Numbered from the stretch's first letter, positions 34,787-44,221 are shown. The stretch is DNA of 64,000 nt from Ewingella sp963519305 (GCA_963519305.1 CAUQMS010000006.1:62001-126000); one strand, 5' to 3'. Notes: generated from the letters alone by a model not told the origin. Numbers and translations: made by a program.

Positions 34787-35812
34787 GTGAAAAAAAGCAA
34801 ACGCATCACTATCAGCGGTATTGCAGAACTGGCTGGCGTGTCGAAATCGACTGCCAGCCAGGTACTTAACGGGCACAGCAAAAAATTTCGCATCTCGGAT
34901 GCTACCCGCGATCGCGTCCTGGCCGTGGCGGCTGAACACCATTATCAACCGAGCATTCATGCCCGTTCGCTAAATGTCACGCGCAGCTATACGCTGGGGC
35001 TGGTGGTGCCGGAGATGACCAATTACGGTTTTGCGGCCTGCTCCAACGAACTTGAAAACCTGTGCCGTGAAAACGGTATGCAGCTGTTGATCGCCTGTAC
35101 GGATGAAAATACCAGTCAGGAAATGATGGTGGTCAACAACCTGATTCAACGTCAGGTTGATGGCCTGATCGTCGCCTCCAGCATGCTCAATGACGCGGAA
35201 TATCTGAAAATCAGCCAGCAACTGCCGGTGGTACTTTTCGACCGTCATATCAGTGATACCCAACTGCCGCTGGTGGTCTGCGAAGCCATCGAGTCTTCGG
35301 CTGCGCTGGTCGAAAAGGTCGCGAAACATCAGCAGGAGGAGTTCTACTTCCTCGGCGGGCAACCGCGCATTTCCCCGACGCGCGACCGTCTGGCGGGCTA
35401 TCAGCTCGGGCTGGAACGCGCCGGAGTCAGCCTCAAACCAGAATGGATCCTCTACGGCAATTACCATCCTGGTTCCGGCTATGAAATGTTCGCTAATCTT
35501 TGCGCACGTCTCGGACGGCCACCGAAGGCGCTGTTTGTCGCCTCCTGCGGGCTGATGGAAGGGGTGTTGCGCTACATGAGCCAGCACAAGCTGCTGGAAA
35601 GCGATATCCACCTGTGCAGCTTCGATGACCACTACCTGTATGACTCTCTCTCGGTAAAAATTGATACCGTCGCACAGGACTGCCGCGCGCTGGCGATCCA
35701 CTGTTTTGAGATGGTCACCGGCCTGATTAACGAACAGCAACCGGCACAGAATCAGTGCTATCTTTCTCCGCAACTGCACTGGCGTCACGCCGATACCCTG
35801 AGTGAGTCCTGA
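34787..35812 (+). CDS. scrR: ScrR, LacI-family sucrose repressor
   Basis: 341 residues, GTG start (the preceding ATG at 34779 runs into a stop). HTH: ITISGIAELAGVSKSTASQV followed by hinge YQPSIHARSLN. The periplasmic-binding-like core includes SFDDHYLYDSLSVKIDTV, typical of the fructose-responsive FruR/ScrR branch, whose inducer is fructose or fructose 1-phosphate. It lies 30 bases after scrB and likely represses from the two AACCNGTTTAGCA sites in the scrK-scrY gap. Confidence 0.93.
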   Translation: MKKSKRITISGIAELAGVSKSTASQVLNGHSKKFRISDATRDRVLAVAAEHHYQPSIHARSLNVTRSYTLGLVVPEMTNYGFAACSNELENLCRENGMQLLIACTDENTSQEMMVVNNLIQRQVDGLIVASSMLNDAEYLKISQQLPVVLFDRHISDTQLPLVVCEAIESSAALVEKVAKHQQEEFYFLGGQPRISPTRDRLAGYQLGLERAGVSLKPEWILYGNYHPGSGYEMFANLCARLGRPPKALFVASCGLMEGVLRYMSQHKLLESDIHLCSFDDHYLYDSLSVKIDTVAQDCRALAIHCFEMVTGLINEQQPAQNQCYLSPQLHWRHADTLSES

Positions 35813-35816
35813 TTTA

Positions 35817-36914
35817 ATGCATACACTTCGAATTATTGTCAGCGTGCTGACGGTTATCATGACGCTGCTGACCCTGTTGCCGCTGTCGAAAAATCAGCGC
35901 TGGTGGGTGCGGGTGTGGGATTTCCCCCGGCTGCAAATGGCAACGCTGTCGCTGCTTTTCCTGCTGACGGAGTTGTGGATTTTGCCGCTCGGCGGGCCGC
36001 TGGCAACGCTTATCGTGCTGCTGTCGCTGGCCTGTATGCTCTATCAGGCGTGGTGGATTTTGCCTTATACGCGCCTGTATCGGGTGCAGGTCAAAAAGAC
36101 GATCCCTAACGGTCAACCGCGCCTGAAAATCATTAACTGCAACGTGCTGATGACCAATCGTAAATCGGCCCGTCTGCTGGAAATTGTGAAAGAACAGCGC
36201 CCGGATATTCTCGTCCTGCTGGAAACCGATCAGTGGTGGGAAGACCAGATGGCGCCCATCGAAGCGGATTATCCTCACAGCCTGAAATGCCCGCTCGACA
36301 ATCTGTACGGGATGCACGTCTATTCGCGCCTGCCGATTTTCAACGGCAAAATCCAGTTTCTGGTGGCCGATGGCATTCCGTCGATGCACTTTCGCGTCGA
36401 GCTGACCTCCGGCGATCACGTGGTCCTGCACTGTCTGCATCCGATGCCGCCAAGCCCGACTGAAGATGACGAATCGACCAACCGCGATGGCGAACTGGTG
36501 GCCGTCGGCCACACCGCCGCGCGTGCGACCTATCCGACCATCGTCACCGGCGACCTCAACGACGTAGCATGGTCACGCACCACGCGGCTGTTTATGAAGA
36601 TCAGCGGTCTGCTCGATCCACGCCGTGGCCGCGGTATGTACAACACTTTCCACGCGAGTTTTCCGTTCCTGCGCTGGCCGCTGGACCACGTATTCCACAG
36701 CAAAGAGTTCACCCTGATTGACCTGCAACGCCTGCCGCCAATGGGCTCCGACCATTTCCCGATCATGGTGGAACTGGCGCTGACCCCGCAGGAAGGCAGT
36801 ACGCAGGAGACGCTGGAAATCGACAGCGAAGATATTGAGGAAGCCGAGGAAAAGCTGGTAAATGCCGGAGTGAAGATTAACGACGTCCACCGGGCGGAAT
36901 TAGCCGGCGCATAA
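35817..36914 (+). CDS. Membrane-anchored endonuclease/exonuclease/phosphatase-family protein
   Basis: 365 residues from the ATG at 35817, four bases after the scrR stop. Two or three N-terminal membrane helices (IIVSVLTVIMTLLTLLPL; MATLSLLFLLTELWILPL; LATLIVLLSLACMLYQAW) are followed by an EEP catalytic domain: IINCNVL, ILVLLETDQWW, LHCLHPMPP, VTGDLNDVAWS and MGSDHFPI. The catalytic Asn, Glu, Asp and His are all present. The layout is like YafD-type proteins, whose substrate is not settled. The last 35 residues are acidic and helical. Expression with scrR is possible, but no sugar link is evident. Confidence 0.82.
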   Translation: MHTLRIIVSVLTVIMTLLTLLPLSKNQRWWVRVWDFPRLQMATLSLLFLLTELWILPLGGPLATLIVLLSLACMLYQAWWILPYTRLYRVQVKKTIPNGQPRLKIINCNVLMTNRKSARLLEIVKEQRPDILVLLETDQWWEDQMAPIEADYPHSLKCPLDNLYGMHVYSRLPIFNGKIQFLVADGIPSMHFRVELTSGDHVVLHCLHPMPPSPTEDDESTNRDGELVAVGHTAARATYPTIVTGDLNDVAWSRTTRLFMKISGLLDPRRGRGMYNTFHASFPFLRWPLDHVFHSKEFTLIDLQRLPPMGSDHFPIMVELALTPQEGSTQETLEIDSEDIEEAEEKLVNAGVKINDVHRAELAGA

Positions 36915-36932
36915 CACCGTCAGCCAGAAAAG

Positions 36933-36958
36933 AAAAACCCGCTTGCGCGGGTTTTTTT
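36933..36958. terminator. Bidirectional terminator before betT
   Basis: AAACCCGC-TTGC-GCGGGTTT with flanking A and T runs, between the converging EEP-family gene and betT. Confidence 0.93.
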
Positions 36959-36972
36959 ATGCCTGTGATCTC

Positions 36973-39021
36973 TTACTCAGGAAACGTCAGCGTATTACCC
37001 GGCGCTTCGCGGTTGAGATGCAGGAAGTTCAGGTGACGCTCGTACTGATCGAGAATGTCGTTGATCACCTGATGCTTGGTGAAGTCCATCAAATCGTTAC
37101 CCTGCGTGCCTTCCAGCAGGAAGGTTTCCAGACGGTAATAATGTGATTTACCCGAGCGTGCGCGGTAGGTAAAGCCCGGCACTGCGTAGCGCACCGGCCA
37201 GATCTGATAGACAAAGTTCTGCTCTTCACCCAGCGACACAATCAGCTCGAGGTGATTAAGTTTCTCGTCCTCCACCGGCTCATGCTCGTTGAACTCCACT
37301 TTGGCCCCGCGCAGTTTCAGCTCCTGCGCTACGTCGAGCATCGCCGGGCGACACACCAGATCCATCATACGCTGGGTATGCGTGGTGCCCGGATAGTTCA
37401 TCACGCGCGACAGCCGCTGTTTCCAGTTCAGCACCGCGTCACCGCCCGCAGCGGGCATCGGTGCCAGCGATTGCAGCGTACTGGCGCGGCGGAAGTCCTC
37501 GAGGCGCAGGGATTTGTACAATCCGGCCATGATGAAGAAAATCACGAAACTGAACGGCAGCCCCATGATCACCGTGGCGTTTTGCAGCGCAGACACTCCG
37601 TCGGTCATCAGCATCCCGAGCGTCAGAACCCCGATAGTGACCGACCAGAAAATCCGCAGCCAGTTTGGCGCATCATTGTTGATATCCGCCAGTTTCGAGG
37701 TGAAGTTACCCAGCACCAGCGAACCGGAATCTGCCGAGGTGACATAAAACAGCAGGCCGGTGATGGTGGCGACCGAGGCACTCAGTGTAAAGCCAGGATA
37801 CTGCGCCAGCAGGCTGTAAACCCCGCGTTCAGGATGGGCAATCACTTCGTTGGCAAAATCGAGATTGCCGTGAATGATCTGGTAAAGCGCGCTGTTACCG
37901 AAAATCGACAGCCACAGCAGGGTGAAGACGAACGGAATGATCAGCGTCCCCAGCACGAACTGACGGATGGTGCGCCCGCGTGAAATACGCGCCAGGAACA
38001 GGCCGACAAACGGCGACCAGGCAACCCACCAGGCCCAGAAGAACAGGGTCCAGCTGTTCATCCATTCGGTCGGACGGTCAAAGGCAAAGGTGTTGAGCGT
38101 CATGCCCATAAAGCGGTTGATGTAGTCGCCGATGTTCAGCACCAGCGCATTAAGCAGGAACTCGGTATTGCCGAAGAACAGCAGAAACAGGATCAGCCCC
38201 AGCGCCAGCAGCACATTCAGCTCTGACAAAATACGGATGCCTTTATTTACCCCGGAAGTAACGGAGATCGTCGCCATCACCACCGAGAGCAAAATCAGCG
38301 ATGCCTGCACCGTCAGGTTTTCCGGGATCTGGAACAGCACCTTCAGACCGTAATTGAGCTGTACGACGCCGATACCGAGCGTCGTAGCGATGCCAAAAAT
38401 GGTCCCGACGACGGCGGCAATATCCACCGTGTGGCCGATTGGGCCATAAATACGTTTGCCGAAAATCGGGTAGAGCGCTGAGCGGATGGTCAGCGGCAGA
38501 TTATAGCGGTAGCTGAAGTAGGCCAGCGCGATGCCCATCAGGGCGTACATTGCCCAGCCAGTCAGACCGTAGTGGAACAGCGTCCAGGTCATTGCCTGGC
38601 GGGCGGCTTCCAGCGTCTGGCCCTGGCCTTCCGGTGGCAGCATATATTGCGTCACCGGTTCGGCGACGGAGAAGAACATCAAATCGATGCCAATCCCGGC
38701 GGCGAACAACATAGCAGCCCAACTCATCATGCTGAATTCGGGTTTGGATTGTTCAGGGCCGAGTTTGATCGAGCCGAAGCGCGAACAGGCAATGAACACT
38801 ACAAACACGATGTACAGCGTAGCAGCCAGCATGTAATACCAGCCAAAAGTAGCAGACACCCAGTTGAGTGATCGGCTGAGCCATTTTCCCGACAGATCGG
38901 TGTAGAAAATAGACATCAGCGTGAACGCCAGAATCAACCCGGCGGAAGTGAAAAACACCACTTTGTTGAGTTCGTCACGTGGTTTATCGGACAGTTTGTC
39001 AGTCTTATCGACAGCAGCCAT
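36973..39021 (-). CDS. betT: BetT, high-affinity choline transporter (BCCT family)
   Basis: 682 residues from the ATG at 39021, preceded by AGGGGA; upstream in-frame codons are ignored because this start matches BetT N-termini. Twelve membrane helices; the choline-site region reads FFWAWWVAWSPFVGLFLARISRGRTIR, the BCCT signature. The long C-terminal cytoplasmic domain (after residue 510) is the part that senses osmolarity in E. coli BetT. It is divergent from betIBA, the E. coli arrangement, and should be repressed by BetI through the palindrome at 39131. Confidence 0.95.
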   Translation of the reverse strand: MAAVDKTDKLSDKPRDELNKVVFFTSAGLILAFTLMSIFYTDLSGKWLSRSLNWVSATFGWYYMLAATLYIVFVVFIACSRFGSIKLGPEQSKPEFSMMSWAAMLFAAGIGIDLMFFSVAEPVTQYMLPPEGQGQTLEAARQAMTWTLFHYGLTGWAMYALMGIALAYFSYRYNLPLTIRSALYPIFGKRIYGPIGHTVDIAAVVGTIFGIATTLGIGVVQLNYGLKVLFQIPENLTVQASLILLSVVMATISVTSGVNKGIRILSELNVLLALGLILFLLFFGNTEFLLNALVLNIGDYINRFMGMTLNTFAFDRPTEWMNSWTLFFWAWWVAWSPFVGLFLARISRGRTIRQFVLGTLIIPFVFTLLWLSIFGNSALYQIIHGNLDFANEVIAHPERGVYSLLAQYPGFTLSASVATITGLLFYVTSADSGSLVLGNFTSKLADINNDAPNWLRIFWSVTIGVLTLGMLMTDGVSALQNATVIMGLPFSFVIFFIMAGLYKSLRLEDFRRASTLQSLAPMPAAGGDAVLNWKQRLSRVMNYPGTTHTQRMMDLVCRPAMLDVAQELKLRGAKVEFNEHEPVEDEKLNHLELIVSLGEEQNFVYQIWPVRYAVPGFTYRARSGKSHYYRLETFLLEGTQGNDLMDFTKHQVINDILDQYERHLNFLHLNREAPGNTLTFPE

Positions 39022-39130
39022 CGTATCCCCTGTTATATGAATTATTAACTTAATTTCAATCAATTAGAGCAAATGCCAACGCAATTAGCATACAAATTAC
39101 TAACGTATTGGTAATAAAATATATGCATTT

Positions 39131-39150
39131 TTGATTGAACGTTCAATCAA
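39131..39150. promoter_or_regulatory. BetI operator
   Basis: TTGATTGAACGTTCAATCAA is a perfect 20-base palindrome in the betT-betI gap. It agrees with the E. coli BetI site, which I recall as centred on TTGATTGGACGTTCAAT. It can control both divergent transcription units. Confidence 0.88.
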
Positions 39151-39257
39151 AAAAAAGTTAAATAGAGTCAGCAACAAGGTTAAAAACGTCTGGAATTACC
39201 GTTAAAAAACGCAATAAAAACGGTTTCCGGAAGGCCTATTTTTCAGGAGTCGGACCC

Positions 39258-39857
39258 ATGCCCAAAGTAGGAATGCAGCCCATCAGACGGCAGCAATTGA
39301 TTGAGGCAACACTGGCGGCAGTCAACGAAGTGGGGATGCATGAAGCCTCCATTTCGCAAATTGCCCGCCGCGCTGGCGTCTCCAACGGCATCATCAGTCA
39401 CTACTTTCGTGACAAGAATGGATTGCTGGAAGCCACTATGCGTTATCTGCTCAGTCATCTGGGGGAGGGGGTTCAGGAACGGCTGTCACGGCTCGACGAC
39501 AACGCCCCGACGGCGCGGTTACATGCCATCGCCGAAGCGAATTTCGACGACAGTCAGACCAACAGCGCGGCGATGAAAACCTGGCTGGCCTTCTGGGCCA
39601 GCAGTATGCATCACCCGCAGCTGCACCGCCTGCAACAGGTGAACAGCCGCCGGCTCTATTCAAATTTATGTTCTGAGTTCAGGCAGTTTCTGCCTAAAGA
39701 AGCGGCGCGTTTAGCTGCCAAGGGCATGGCCGGACTGATTGACGGCCTGTGGTTACGGGCCGCGCTCAGCGGCAAAGCTTTCAACCGCGATGAGGCGTTA
39801 CAAATTACCTATCGCTTTATTGAGTCACAAATTTCGCAGCCACGCCCGGCTGCCTGA
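39258..39857 (+). CDS. betI: BetI, TetR-family choline-responsive repressor
   Basis: 199 residues. The N-terminal helix-turn-helix is ISQIARRAGVSNGIISHYFRDK (split here as ISQIARRAGVSNG and ISHYFRDK). The regulatory core has KTWLAFWASSMHHPQLHRLQ and LIDGLWLRAALS, both BetI-typical. BetI represses betT and betIBA and is relieved by choline. ATG with CAGGAG twelve bases upstream. First gene of the betIBA operon; betB follows after 32 bases. Confidence 0.95.
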   Translation: MPKVGMQPIRRQQLIEATLAAVNEVGMHEASISQIARRAGVSNGIISHYFRDKNGLLEATMRYLLSHLGEGVQERLSRLDDNAPTARLHAIAEANFDDSQTNSAAMKTWLAFWASSMHHPQLHRLQQVNSRRLYSNLCSEFRQFLPKEAARLAAKGMAGLIDGLWLRAALSGKAFNRDEALQITYRFIESQISQPRPAA

Positions 39858-39889
39858 ATTCAGACCGCACTGACCGAGGAGAACAGCAT

Positions 39890-41362
39890 ATGTCACGCTA
39901 CGGCACCCAAAAACTGTATATCGATGGACGCTATCAGGAAAGCACCGGCAACGAGACGTTTGATGCCATCAACCCGGCCAATGGCGAAGTGATTGCCACG
40001 TTGCCAAACGCCACTGCCGAAGACGTGGATTTAGCCGTCAGCGCTGCGCGTCAAGGCCAGAAGGTCTGGGCGGCAATGACCGCCATGCAGCGCTCGCGCA
40101 TTTTGCGCCGCGCAGTCGATATTCTGCGTGAACGCAACGACGAACTGGCCATCATAGAAACGGCAGACACCGGCAAGCCCCTCTCTGAAACGATGGCGGT
40201 CGATATTGTCACCGGCGCGGACGTGCTGGAATATTACGCGGGGCTGATTCCGGCACTCGAAGGCCAGCAAATCCCGCTGCGCGACTCTGCATTTGTCTAC
40301 ACCCGCCGCGAACCGCTGGGCGTCGTGGCCGGTATCGGCGCGTGGAACTACCCGATTCAGATTGCCCTGTGGAAATCTGCACCTGCGCTGGCGGCCGGTA
40401 ACGCCATGATCTTCAAACCGAGCGAAGTCACCTCGCTGACCGCACTGAAACTGGCTGAGATTTACACTGAAGCCGGTGTGCCGGATGGTGTCTTCAGCGT
40501 GGTCACCGGCAGCGGTGCCCGTGTCGGGCAGGCTCTGACTGACCATCCGCACATCGCTAAAATCTCCTTCACCGGCGGTGTGACCACCGGCAAGAAAGTG
40601 ATGGCCAGCGCGTCAGCCTCAACCCTGAAAGAGGTTACGATGGAGCTCGGTGGTAAATCTCCGCTGATTATTTTCCCGGACGCCAATCTGGATAAAGCCG
40701 CTGATATTGCCATGATGGCGAACTTCTACAGCTCTGGTCAGGTTTGTACCAACGGCACCCGGGTGTTCGTTCCCGCCGCGCTGAAAGGTGAATTTGAAGC
40801 CAAAATCCTTGAACGCGTGCAGCGCATCCGCCTGGGTGACCCGACCGACGAAAGCGTTAACTTCGGCCCGCTGGTAAGCTTTGCACACATGGAATCCGTG
40901 CTTCGCTACATCGAAAGGGGCAAGAACGAAGGGGCCCGCCTGCTGGCCGGGGGCGAGCGCATGATCACCGGCGAGTATGCTAAAGGCGCTTATGTTGCCC
41001 CGACGGTCTTTACCGATTGCCGCGATGACATGACCATCGTGCGCGAAGAGATCTTCGGGCCGGTGATGAGTATTCTGACTTACGAGAGCGAAGACGAAGT
41101 GGTGCGCCGCGCCAACAATACCGAATACGGTCTGGCCGCCGGGCTGGTGACGCAGGACCTGAACACCGCACACCGCGTTATACATCAGCTGGAAGCAGGC
41201 ATTTGCTGGATCAACACCTGGGGCGAATCTGACGCCGCCATGCCGGTCGGGGGCTATAAGCACTCCGGCGTCGGCCGCGAGAACGGCATCAGCACCCTCG
41301 GGCATTACACACAAGTTAAATCCGTGCAGGTTGAGCTGGGCGAATTCAGTTCGGTCTTTTAA
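39890..41362 (+). CDS. betB: BetB, betaine-aldehyde dehydrogenase
   Basis: 490 residues. ALDH motifs in order: IGAWNYPIQIALWKSAPALA (cofactor-side), SFTGGVTTGK, catalytic Glu in MELGGKSPL, catalytic Cys in SGQVCTNGTRVF (about residue 286), and EEIFGPVMS. It oxidises betaine aldehyde to glycine betaine with NAD(P)+. GAGGAG precedes the ATG. It lies 25 bases before betA. Confidence 0.96.
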   Translation: MSRYGTQKLYIDGRYQESTGNETFDAINPANGEVIATLPNATAEDVDLAVSAARQGQKVWAAMTAMQRSRILRRAVDILRERNDELAIIETADTGKPLSETMAVDIVTGADVLEYYAGLIPALEGQQIPLRDSAFVYTRREPLGVVAGIGAWNYPIQIALWKSAPALAAGNAMIFKPSEVTSLTALKLAEIYTEAGVPDGVFSVVTGSGARVGQALTDHPHIAKISFTGGVTTGKKVMASASASTLKEVTMELGGKSPLIIFPDANLDKAADIAMMANFYSSGQVCTNGTRVFVPAALKGEFEAKILERVQRIRLGDPTDESVNFGPLVSFAHMESVLRYIERGKNEGARLLAGGERMITGEYAKGAYVAPTVFTDCRDDMTIVREEIFGPVMSILTYESEDEVVRRANNTEYGLAAGLVTQDLNTAHRVIHQLEAGICWINTWGESDAAMPVGGYKHSGVGRENGISTLGHYTQVKSVQVELGEFSSVF

Positions 41363-41387
41363 TCCGCCTTCCGCATAGGAGAAATCA

Positions 41388-43079
41388 ATGGATTACGATT
41401 ACATCATTATTGGTGCCGGTTCTGCCGGCAACGTATTAGCGACCCGTTTAACCGAAGACAGCGACGTCAGCGTACTGCTGCTCGAGGCTGGCGGCCCGGA
41501 TTACCGGATGGATTTCCGCACCCAGATGCCTGCGGCATTGGCCTTCCCGTTGCAGGGAAAACGCTATAACTGGGCGTATGAAACCGACCCTGAACCGTAC
41601 ATGAATAACCGCCGCATGGAATGCGGGCGCGGCAAAGGGCTGGGCGGTTCGTCACTGATCAACGGCATGTGCTACATCCGCGGCAACGCGATGGACTTCG
41701 ACAACTGGGCCACCGCACCGGGTCTGGAAGACTGGAGTTATCTCGACTGCCTGCCGTATTTCCGCAAAGCTGAAACCCGTGATATCGGCCCGAATGATTT
41801 CCACGGCGGCGATGGTCCGGTGAGCGTTGCGACGCCAAAGAACGGTAACAATCCGCTGTTCCACGCGATGGTAGAAGCAGGCGTGCAGGCCGGTTATCCG
41901 CGCACCGAAGACCTTAACGGTTATCAGCAGGAAGGTTTCGGCCCGATGGATCGCACGGTAACACCGAAAGGGCGACGCGCCAGCACCGCCCGTGGCTATC
42001 TGGATCAGGCCAAACCGCGCGCTAATCTTACCATTGTGACGCACGCGCTGACCGACAAAATCCTGTTCGAAGGGAAACGCGCCGTAGGTGTCAGCTATTT
42101 TAAAGGTGACGAATACAACGCTAAAACTGCCAGCGCCAAACGCGAAGTTCTGCTGTGCAGCGGCGCGATTGCGTCACCGCAGATTTTACAGCGCTCCGGT
42201 GTCGGACCGGCCACCCTGCTCCAGGGTCTGGATATTCCGCTGGTCCATGACCTGCCGGGTGTCGGCGAAAACTTGCAGGACCATCTGGAGATGTATCTTC
42301 AGTACAGCTGTACCCAGCCGGTGTCGCTTTATCCGGCGCTTAAATGGTTCAATCAGCCGAAAATCGGTGCCGAATGGCTGTTCAATGGCACCGGCGTCGG
42401 TGCAAGCAACCAGTTTGAAGCGGGCGGGTTTATCCGCAGCCGTGAAGAGTTTGCGTGGCCGAATATTCAGTACCACTTCCTGCCGGTCGCCATTAATTAC
42501 AATGGCAGCAATGCGGTGAATGAGCACGGATTCCAGGCCCACGTGGGTTCGATGCGTTCCCCAAGCCGTGGCCGCGTGCAGGTGAAATCGAAAGATCCGC
42601 GTCAGCATCCGAGCATCCTGTTTAATTACATGTCGAGTGAGCAGGACTGGCATGAGTTCCGCGATGCTATCCGCATCACCCGTGAAATCATGGCGCAACC
42701 TGCGCTGGACCCGTATCGCGGGCGTGAAATCAGCCCCGGCGCAGATGTGCAAACCGACGAACAGCTTGATGCTTTTATCCGCGAGCACGGCGAAACCGCC
42801 TTCCACCCGTCCTGTTCATGCAAGATGGGCAGTGATGACATGGCAGTAGTGGACGGGCAGGGCCGCGTACACGGGATGCAGGGTTTGCGCGTTGTAGACG
42901 CCTCGATCATGCCGCAAATTATTACCGGTAACCTGAACGCGACCACTATTATGATCGCCGAAAAAATTGCTGATAAAATACGCGGACGTGAAGCGTTACC
43001 GAAAAGTACGGCAGAATATTATGTGGCGGGTCACGCTCCCGCCAGAATGGAACGGGTAAATCATCGAAATGATGAATAG
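41388..43079 (+). CDS. betA: BetA, choline dehydrogenase
   Basis: 563 residues of the GMC oxidoreductase family. FAD-binding IIGAGSAGNVLATRL at the N-terminus and GRGKGLGGSSLINGMCYIRG (first GMC signature). The second signature is SGAIASPQILQRSGVG, and the C-terminal His/Asn catalytic region is HPSCSCKMG and NLNATTIMIAEK. It oxidises choline to betaine aldehyde. TAGGAGAA lies seven bases before the ATG. Last gene of the operon; a UUCG-loop terminator follows. Confidence 0.96.
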   Translation: MDYDYIIIGAGSAGNVLATRLTEDSDVSVLLLEAGGPDYRMDFRTQMPAALAFPLQGKRYNWAYETDPEPYMNNRRMECGRGKGLGGSSLINGMCYIRGNAMDFDNWATAPGLEDWSYLDCLPYFRKAETRDIGPNDFHGGDGPVSVATPKNGNNPLFHAMVEAGVQAGYPRTEDLNGYQQEGFGPMDRTVTPKGRRASTARGYLDQAKPRANLTIVTHALTDKILFEGKRAVGVSYFKGDEYNAKTASAKREVLLCSGAIASPQILQRSGVGPATLLQGLDIPLVHDLPGVGENLQDHLEMYLQYSCTQPVSLYPALKWFNQPKIGAEWLFNGTGVGASNQFEAGGFIRSREEFAWPNIQYHFLPVAINYNGSNAVNEHGFQAHVGSMRSPSRGRVQVKSKDPRQHPSILFNYMSSEQDWHEFRDAIRITREIMAQPALDPYRGREISPGADVQTDEQLDAFIREHGETAFHPSCSCKMGSDDMAVVDGQGRVHGMQGLRVVDASIMPQIITGNLNATTIMIAEKIADKIRGREALPKSTAEYYVAGHAPARMERVNHRNDE

Positions 43080-43108
43080 CCTGATGGCTTTTGGCTACTT
43101 AGCCTGAT

Positions 43109-43141
43109 AAAAGGGATGATCTTCGGATTATCCTTTTTTTT
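43109..43141 (+). terminator. Terminator of betIBA
   Basis: A 13-pair stem with two G-U pairs closes a TTCG tetraloop (122-125 in 43122-43125), followed by eight T residues. It lies 30 bases after betA. Confidence 0.9.
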
Positions 43142-43183
43142 GGCCCTGTTTTCGCGGGCCTGACGGCAGGAGCCTTACCCTTT

Positions 43184-43648
43184 ATGACTGATTTATCGAA
43201 AGATATCGTTTGGCAGGATTTACACCACAGCAAGCTCAGCGCAACGCAGCTGTACGCCATTCTGGCCCTGCGCAGCGAGGTGTTTGTGGTTGAGCAAACT
43301 TGTGTTTATCAGGATCTCGATGGCCGTGATCTCATTGGCGACAACCGCCATCTGATTGGCTGGCAAAATGGTGTGCCGGTGGCCTATCTGCGCATCCTCA
43401 ATCTGGATGGTGATGTCGCGATTGGCCGCGTGATCATCGCCCCGGCAGCCCGGGGTCTGAAACTGGGTTATCAGCTGATGGAAAGAGCGCTCGCTTCCTG
43501 TAAAAAACACTGGCCCGACGCGCAGGTGATTCTTTCCGCGCAGGCGCACTTACAGAAGTTCTACGGGAGTTTAGGGTTTGTGGCCTACACGGAGATTTAT
43601 GATGAAGACGGGATCCCGCATATAAGCATGCGGTTGGAGGCTATTTAA
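43184..43648 (+). CDS. elaA: ElaA-like GNAT acetyltransferase
   Basis: 154 residues. ElaA features are visible: ILALRSEVFVVEQTC at the N-terminus, DNRHLIGW, the acetyl-CoA-binding part GRVIIAPAARGLKLGYQLM (about 85-103), and the end SLGFVAYTEIYDEDGIPHI. Members are predicted N-acetyltransferases of unknown substrate. GGCAGGAG lies 13 bases before the ATG. The stop is three bases from the start of the large palindromic element. Confidence 0.9.
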   Translation: MTDLSKDIVWQDLHHSKLSATQLYAILALRSEVFVVEQTCVYQDLDGRDLIGDNRHLIGWQNGVPVAYLRILNLDGDVAIGRVIIAPAARGLKLGYQLMERALASCKKHWPDAQVILSAQAHLQKFYGSLGFVAYTEIYDEDGIPHISMRLEAI

Positions 43649-43683
43649 GATCTTGGGCTGCCGCCCAAGCCTGCTTTTAAATC

Positions 43684-43725
43684 TTCAAATTCAAATTCAA
43701 ATTCAAATTCAAATTTAAATTCAAG
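43684..43725. repeat. Left AT-rich tandem repeat of the element
   Basis: TTCAAA is repeated five times (43684-43713), followed by the variants TTTAAA and TTCAAG. Confidence 0.95.
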
Positions 43726-43757
43726 CACAAGTTCGTGGGCTCGCCGCCCACACGGGC

Positions 43758-43787
43758 CCAAAGGAGGTTTAAACGAACCTCCTTTGG
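43758..43787. other. Left 12-6-12 hairpin of the element
   Basis: CCAAAGGAGGTT, loop TAAACG, then AACCTCCTTTGG: perfect 12-base arms. The mirrored copy at 44192-44221 has a different stem but the same loop in reverse complement. Confidence 0.95.
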
Positions 43788-43790
43788 AAT

Positions 43791-43819
43791 CCTGCGTTTT
43801 TAAACTGCGCGCTATCGCT
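43791..43819. repeat. Left arm of the perfect 29-bp inverted repeat
   Basis: Exactly the reverse complement of 44160-44188. It is the best-conserved part of the element. Confidence 0.97.
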
Positions 43820-44159
43820 AAATCGGGATGGCCGTGTTTCAGTTACCGCAGTTACAGCCGCAAACTCCGCCGCTGCGCGGTTCTCTCGTTTCGGGTTCGG
43901 ACCAGCTCGAAAAAACACTCTCGCCGTTTCTCACCGCTCACTCGACGTCGTTTTGAACGCGGCCTCAACATTTTGAAAGACAAATACCGTGTTGGTTTTG
44001 AATTTAAAGAAGCTTCGGCCGCATTCAAAAATGGCGCTGAGCAAGAGGTGGAAAACCGCGAGTCTTTTTTCGCGGGTTGTAACCCGCAGCGAAGGCACCG
44101 CAACGCGGCGACATTTTGCGGCTATAACGGAAATACCTGAAACATGACCACCCTGATTC

Positions 44160-44188
44160 AGCGATAGCGCGCAGTTTAAAAACGCAGG
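44160..44188. repeat. Right arm of the perfect 29-bp inverted repeat
   Basis: Exactly the reverse complement of 43791-43819, 340 bases away. Confidence 0.97.
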
Positions 44189-44191
44189 GGT

Positions 44192-44221
44192 CCAGGGGAG
44201 GCGCGTTTACGCCTCCCCTGG
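44192..44221. other. Right 12-6-12 hairpin of the element
   Basis: CCAGGGGAGGCG, loop CGTTTA, then CGCCTCCCCTGG. The loop is the reverse complement of the left hairpin's loop, and each stem difference from the left copy is matched by a change in the opposite arm. Confidence 0.95.

Noticed and set aside
43684..43725. Possible CRISPR-like repeats
   Set aside because: Units are six bases with no spacers; they are simple tandem repeats, as are those at 44258 and in scrB.
43828..43956. A 42-codon frame starting at an ATG in the left half of the element
   Set aside because: The matching part of the right half has a stop codon after seven codons, so the frame is not kept between the two copies.
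43784..44140. A 118-codon frame on the plus strand and an 83-codon frame on the minus strand inside the palindromic element
   Set aside because: Neither has a recognisable family or ribosome site, and the frames run through the inverted repeat arm, whose conservation is at the DNA level.
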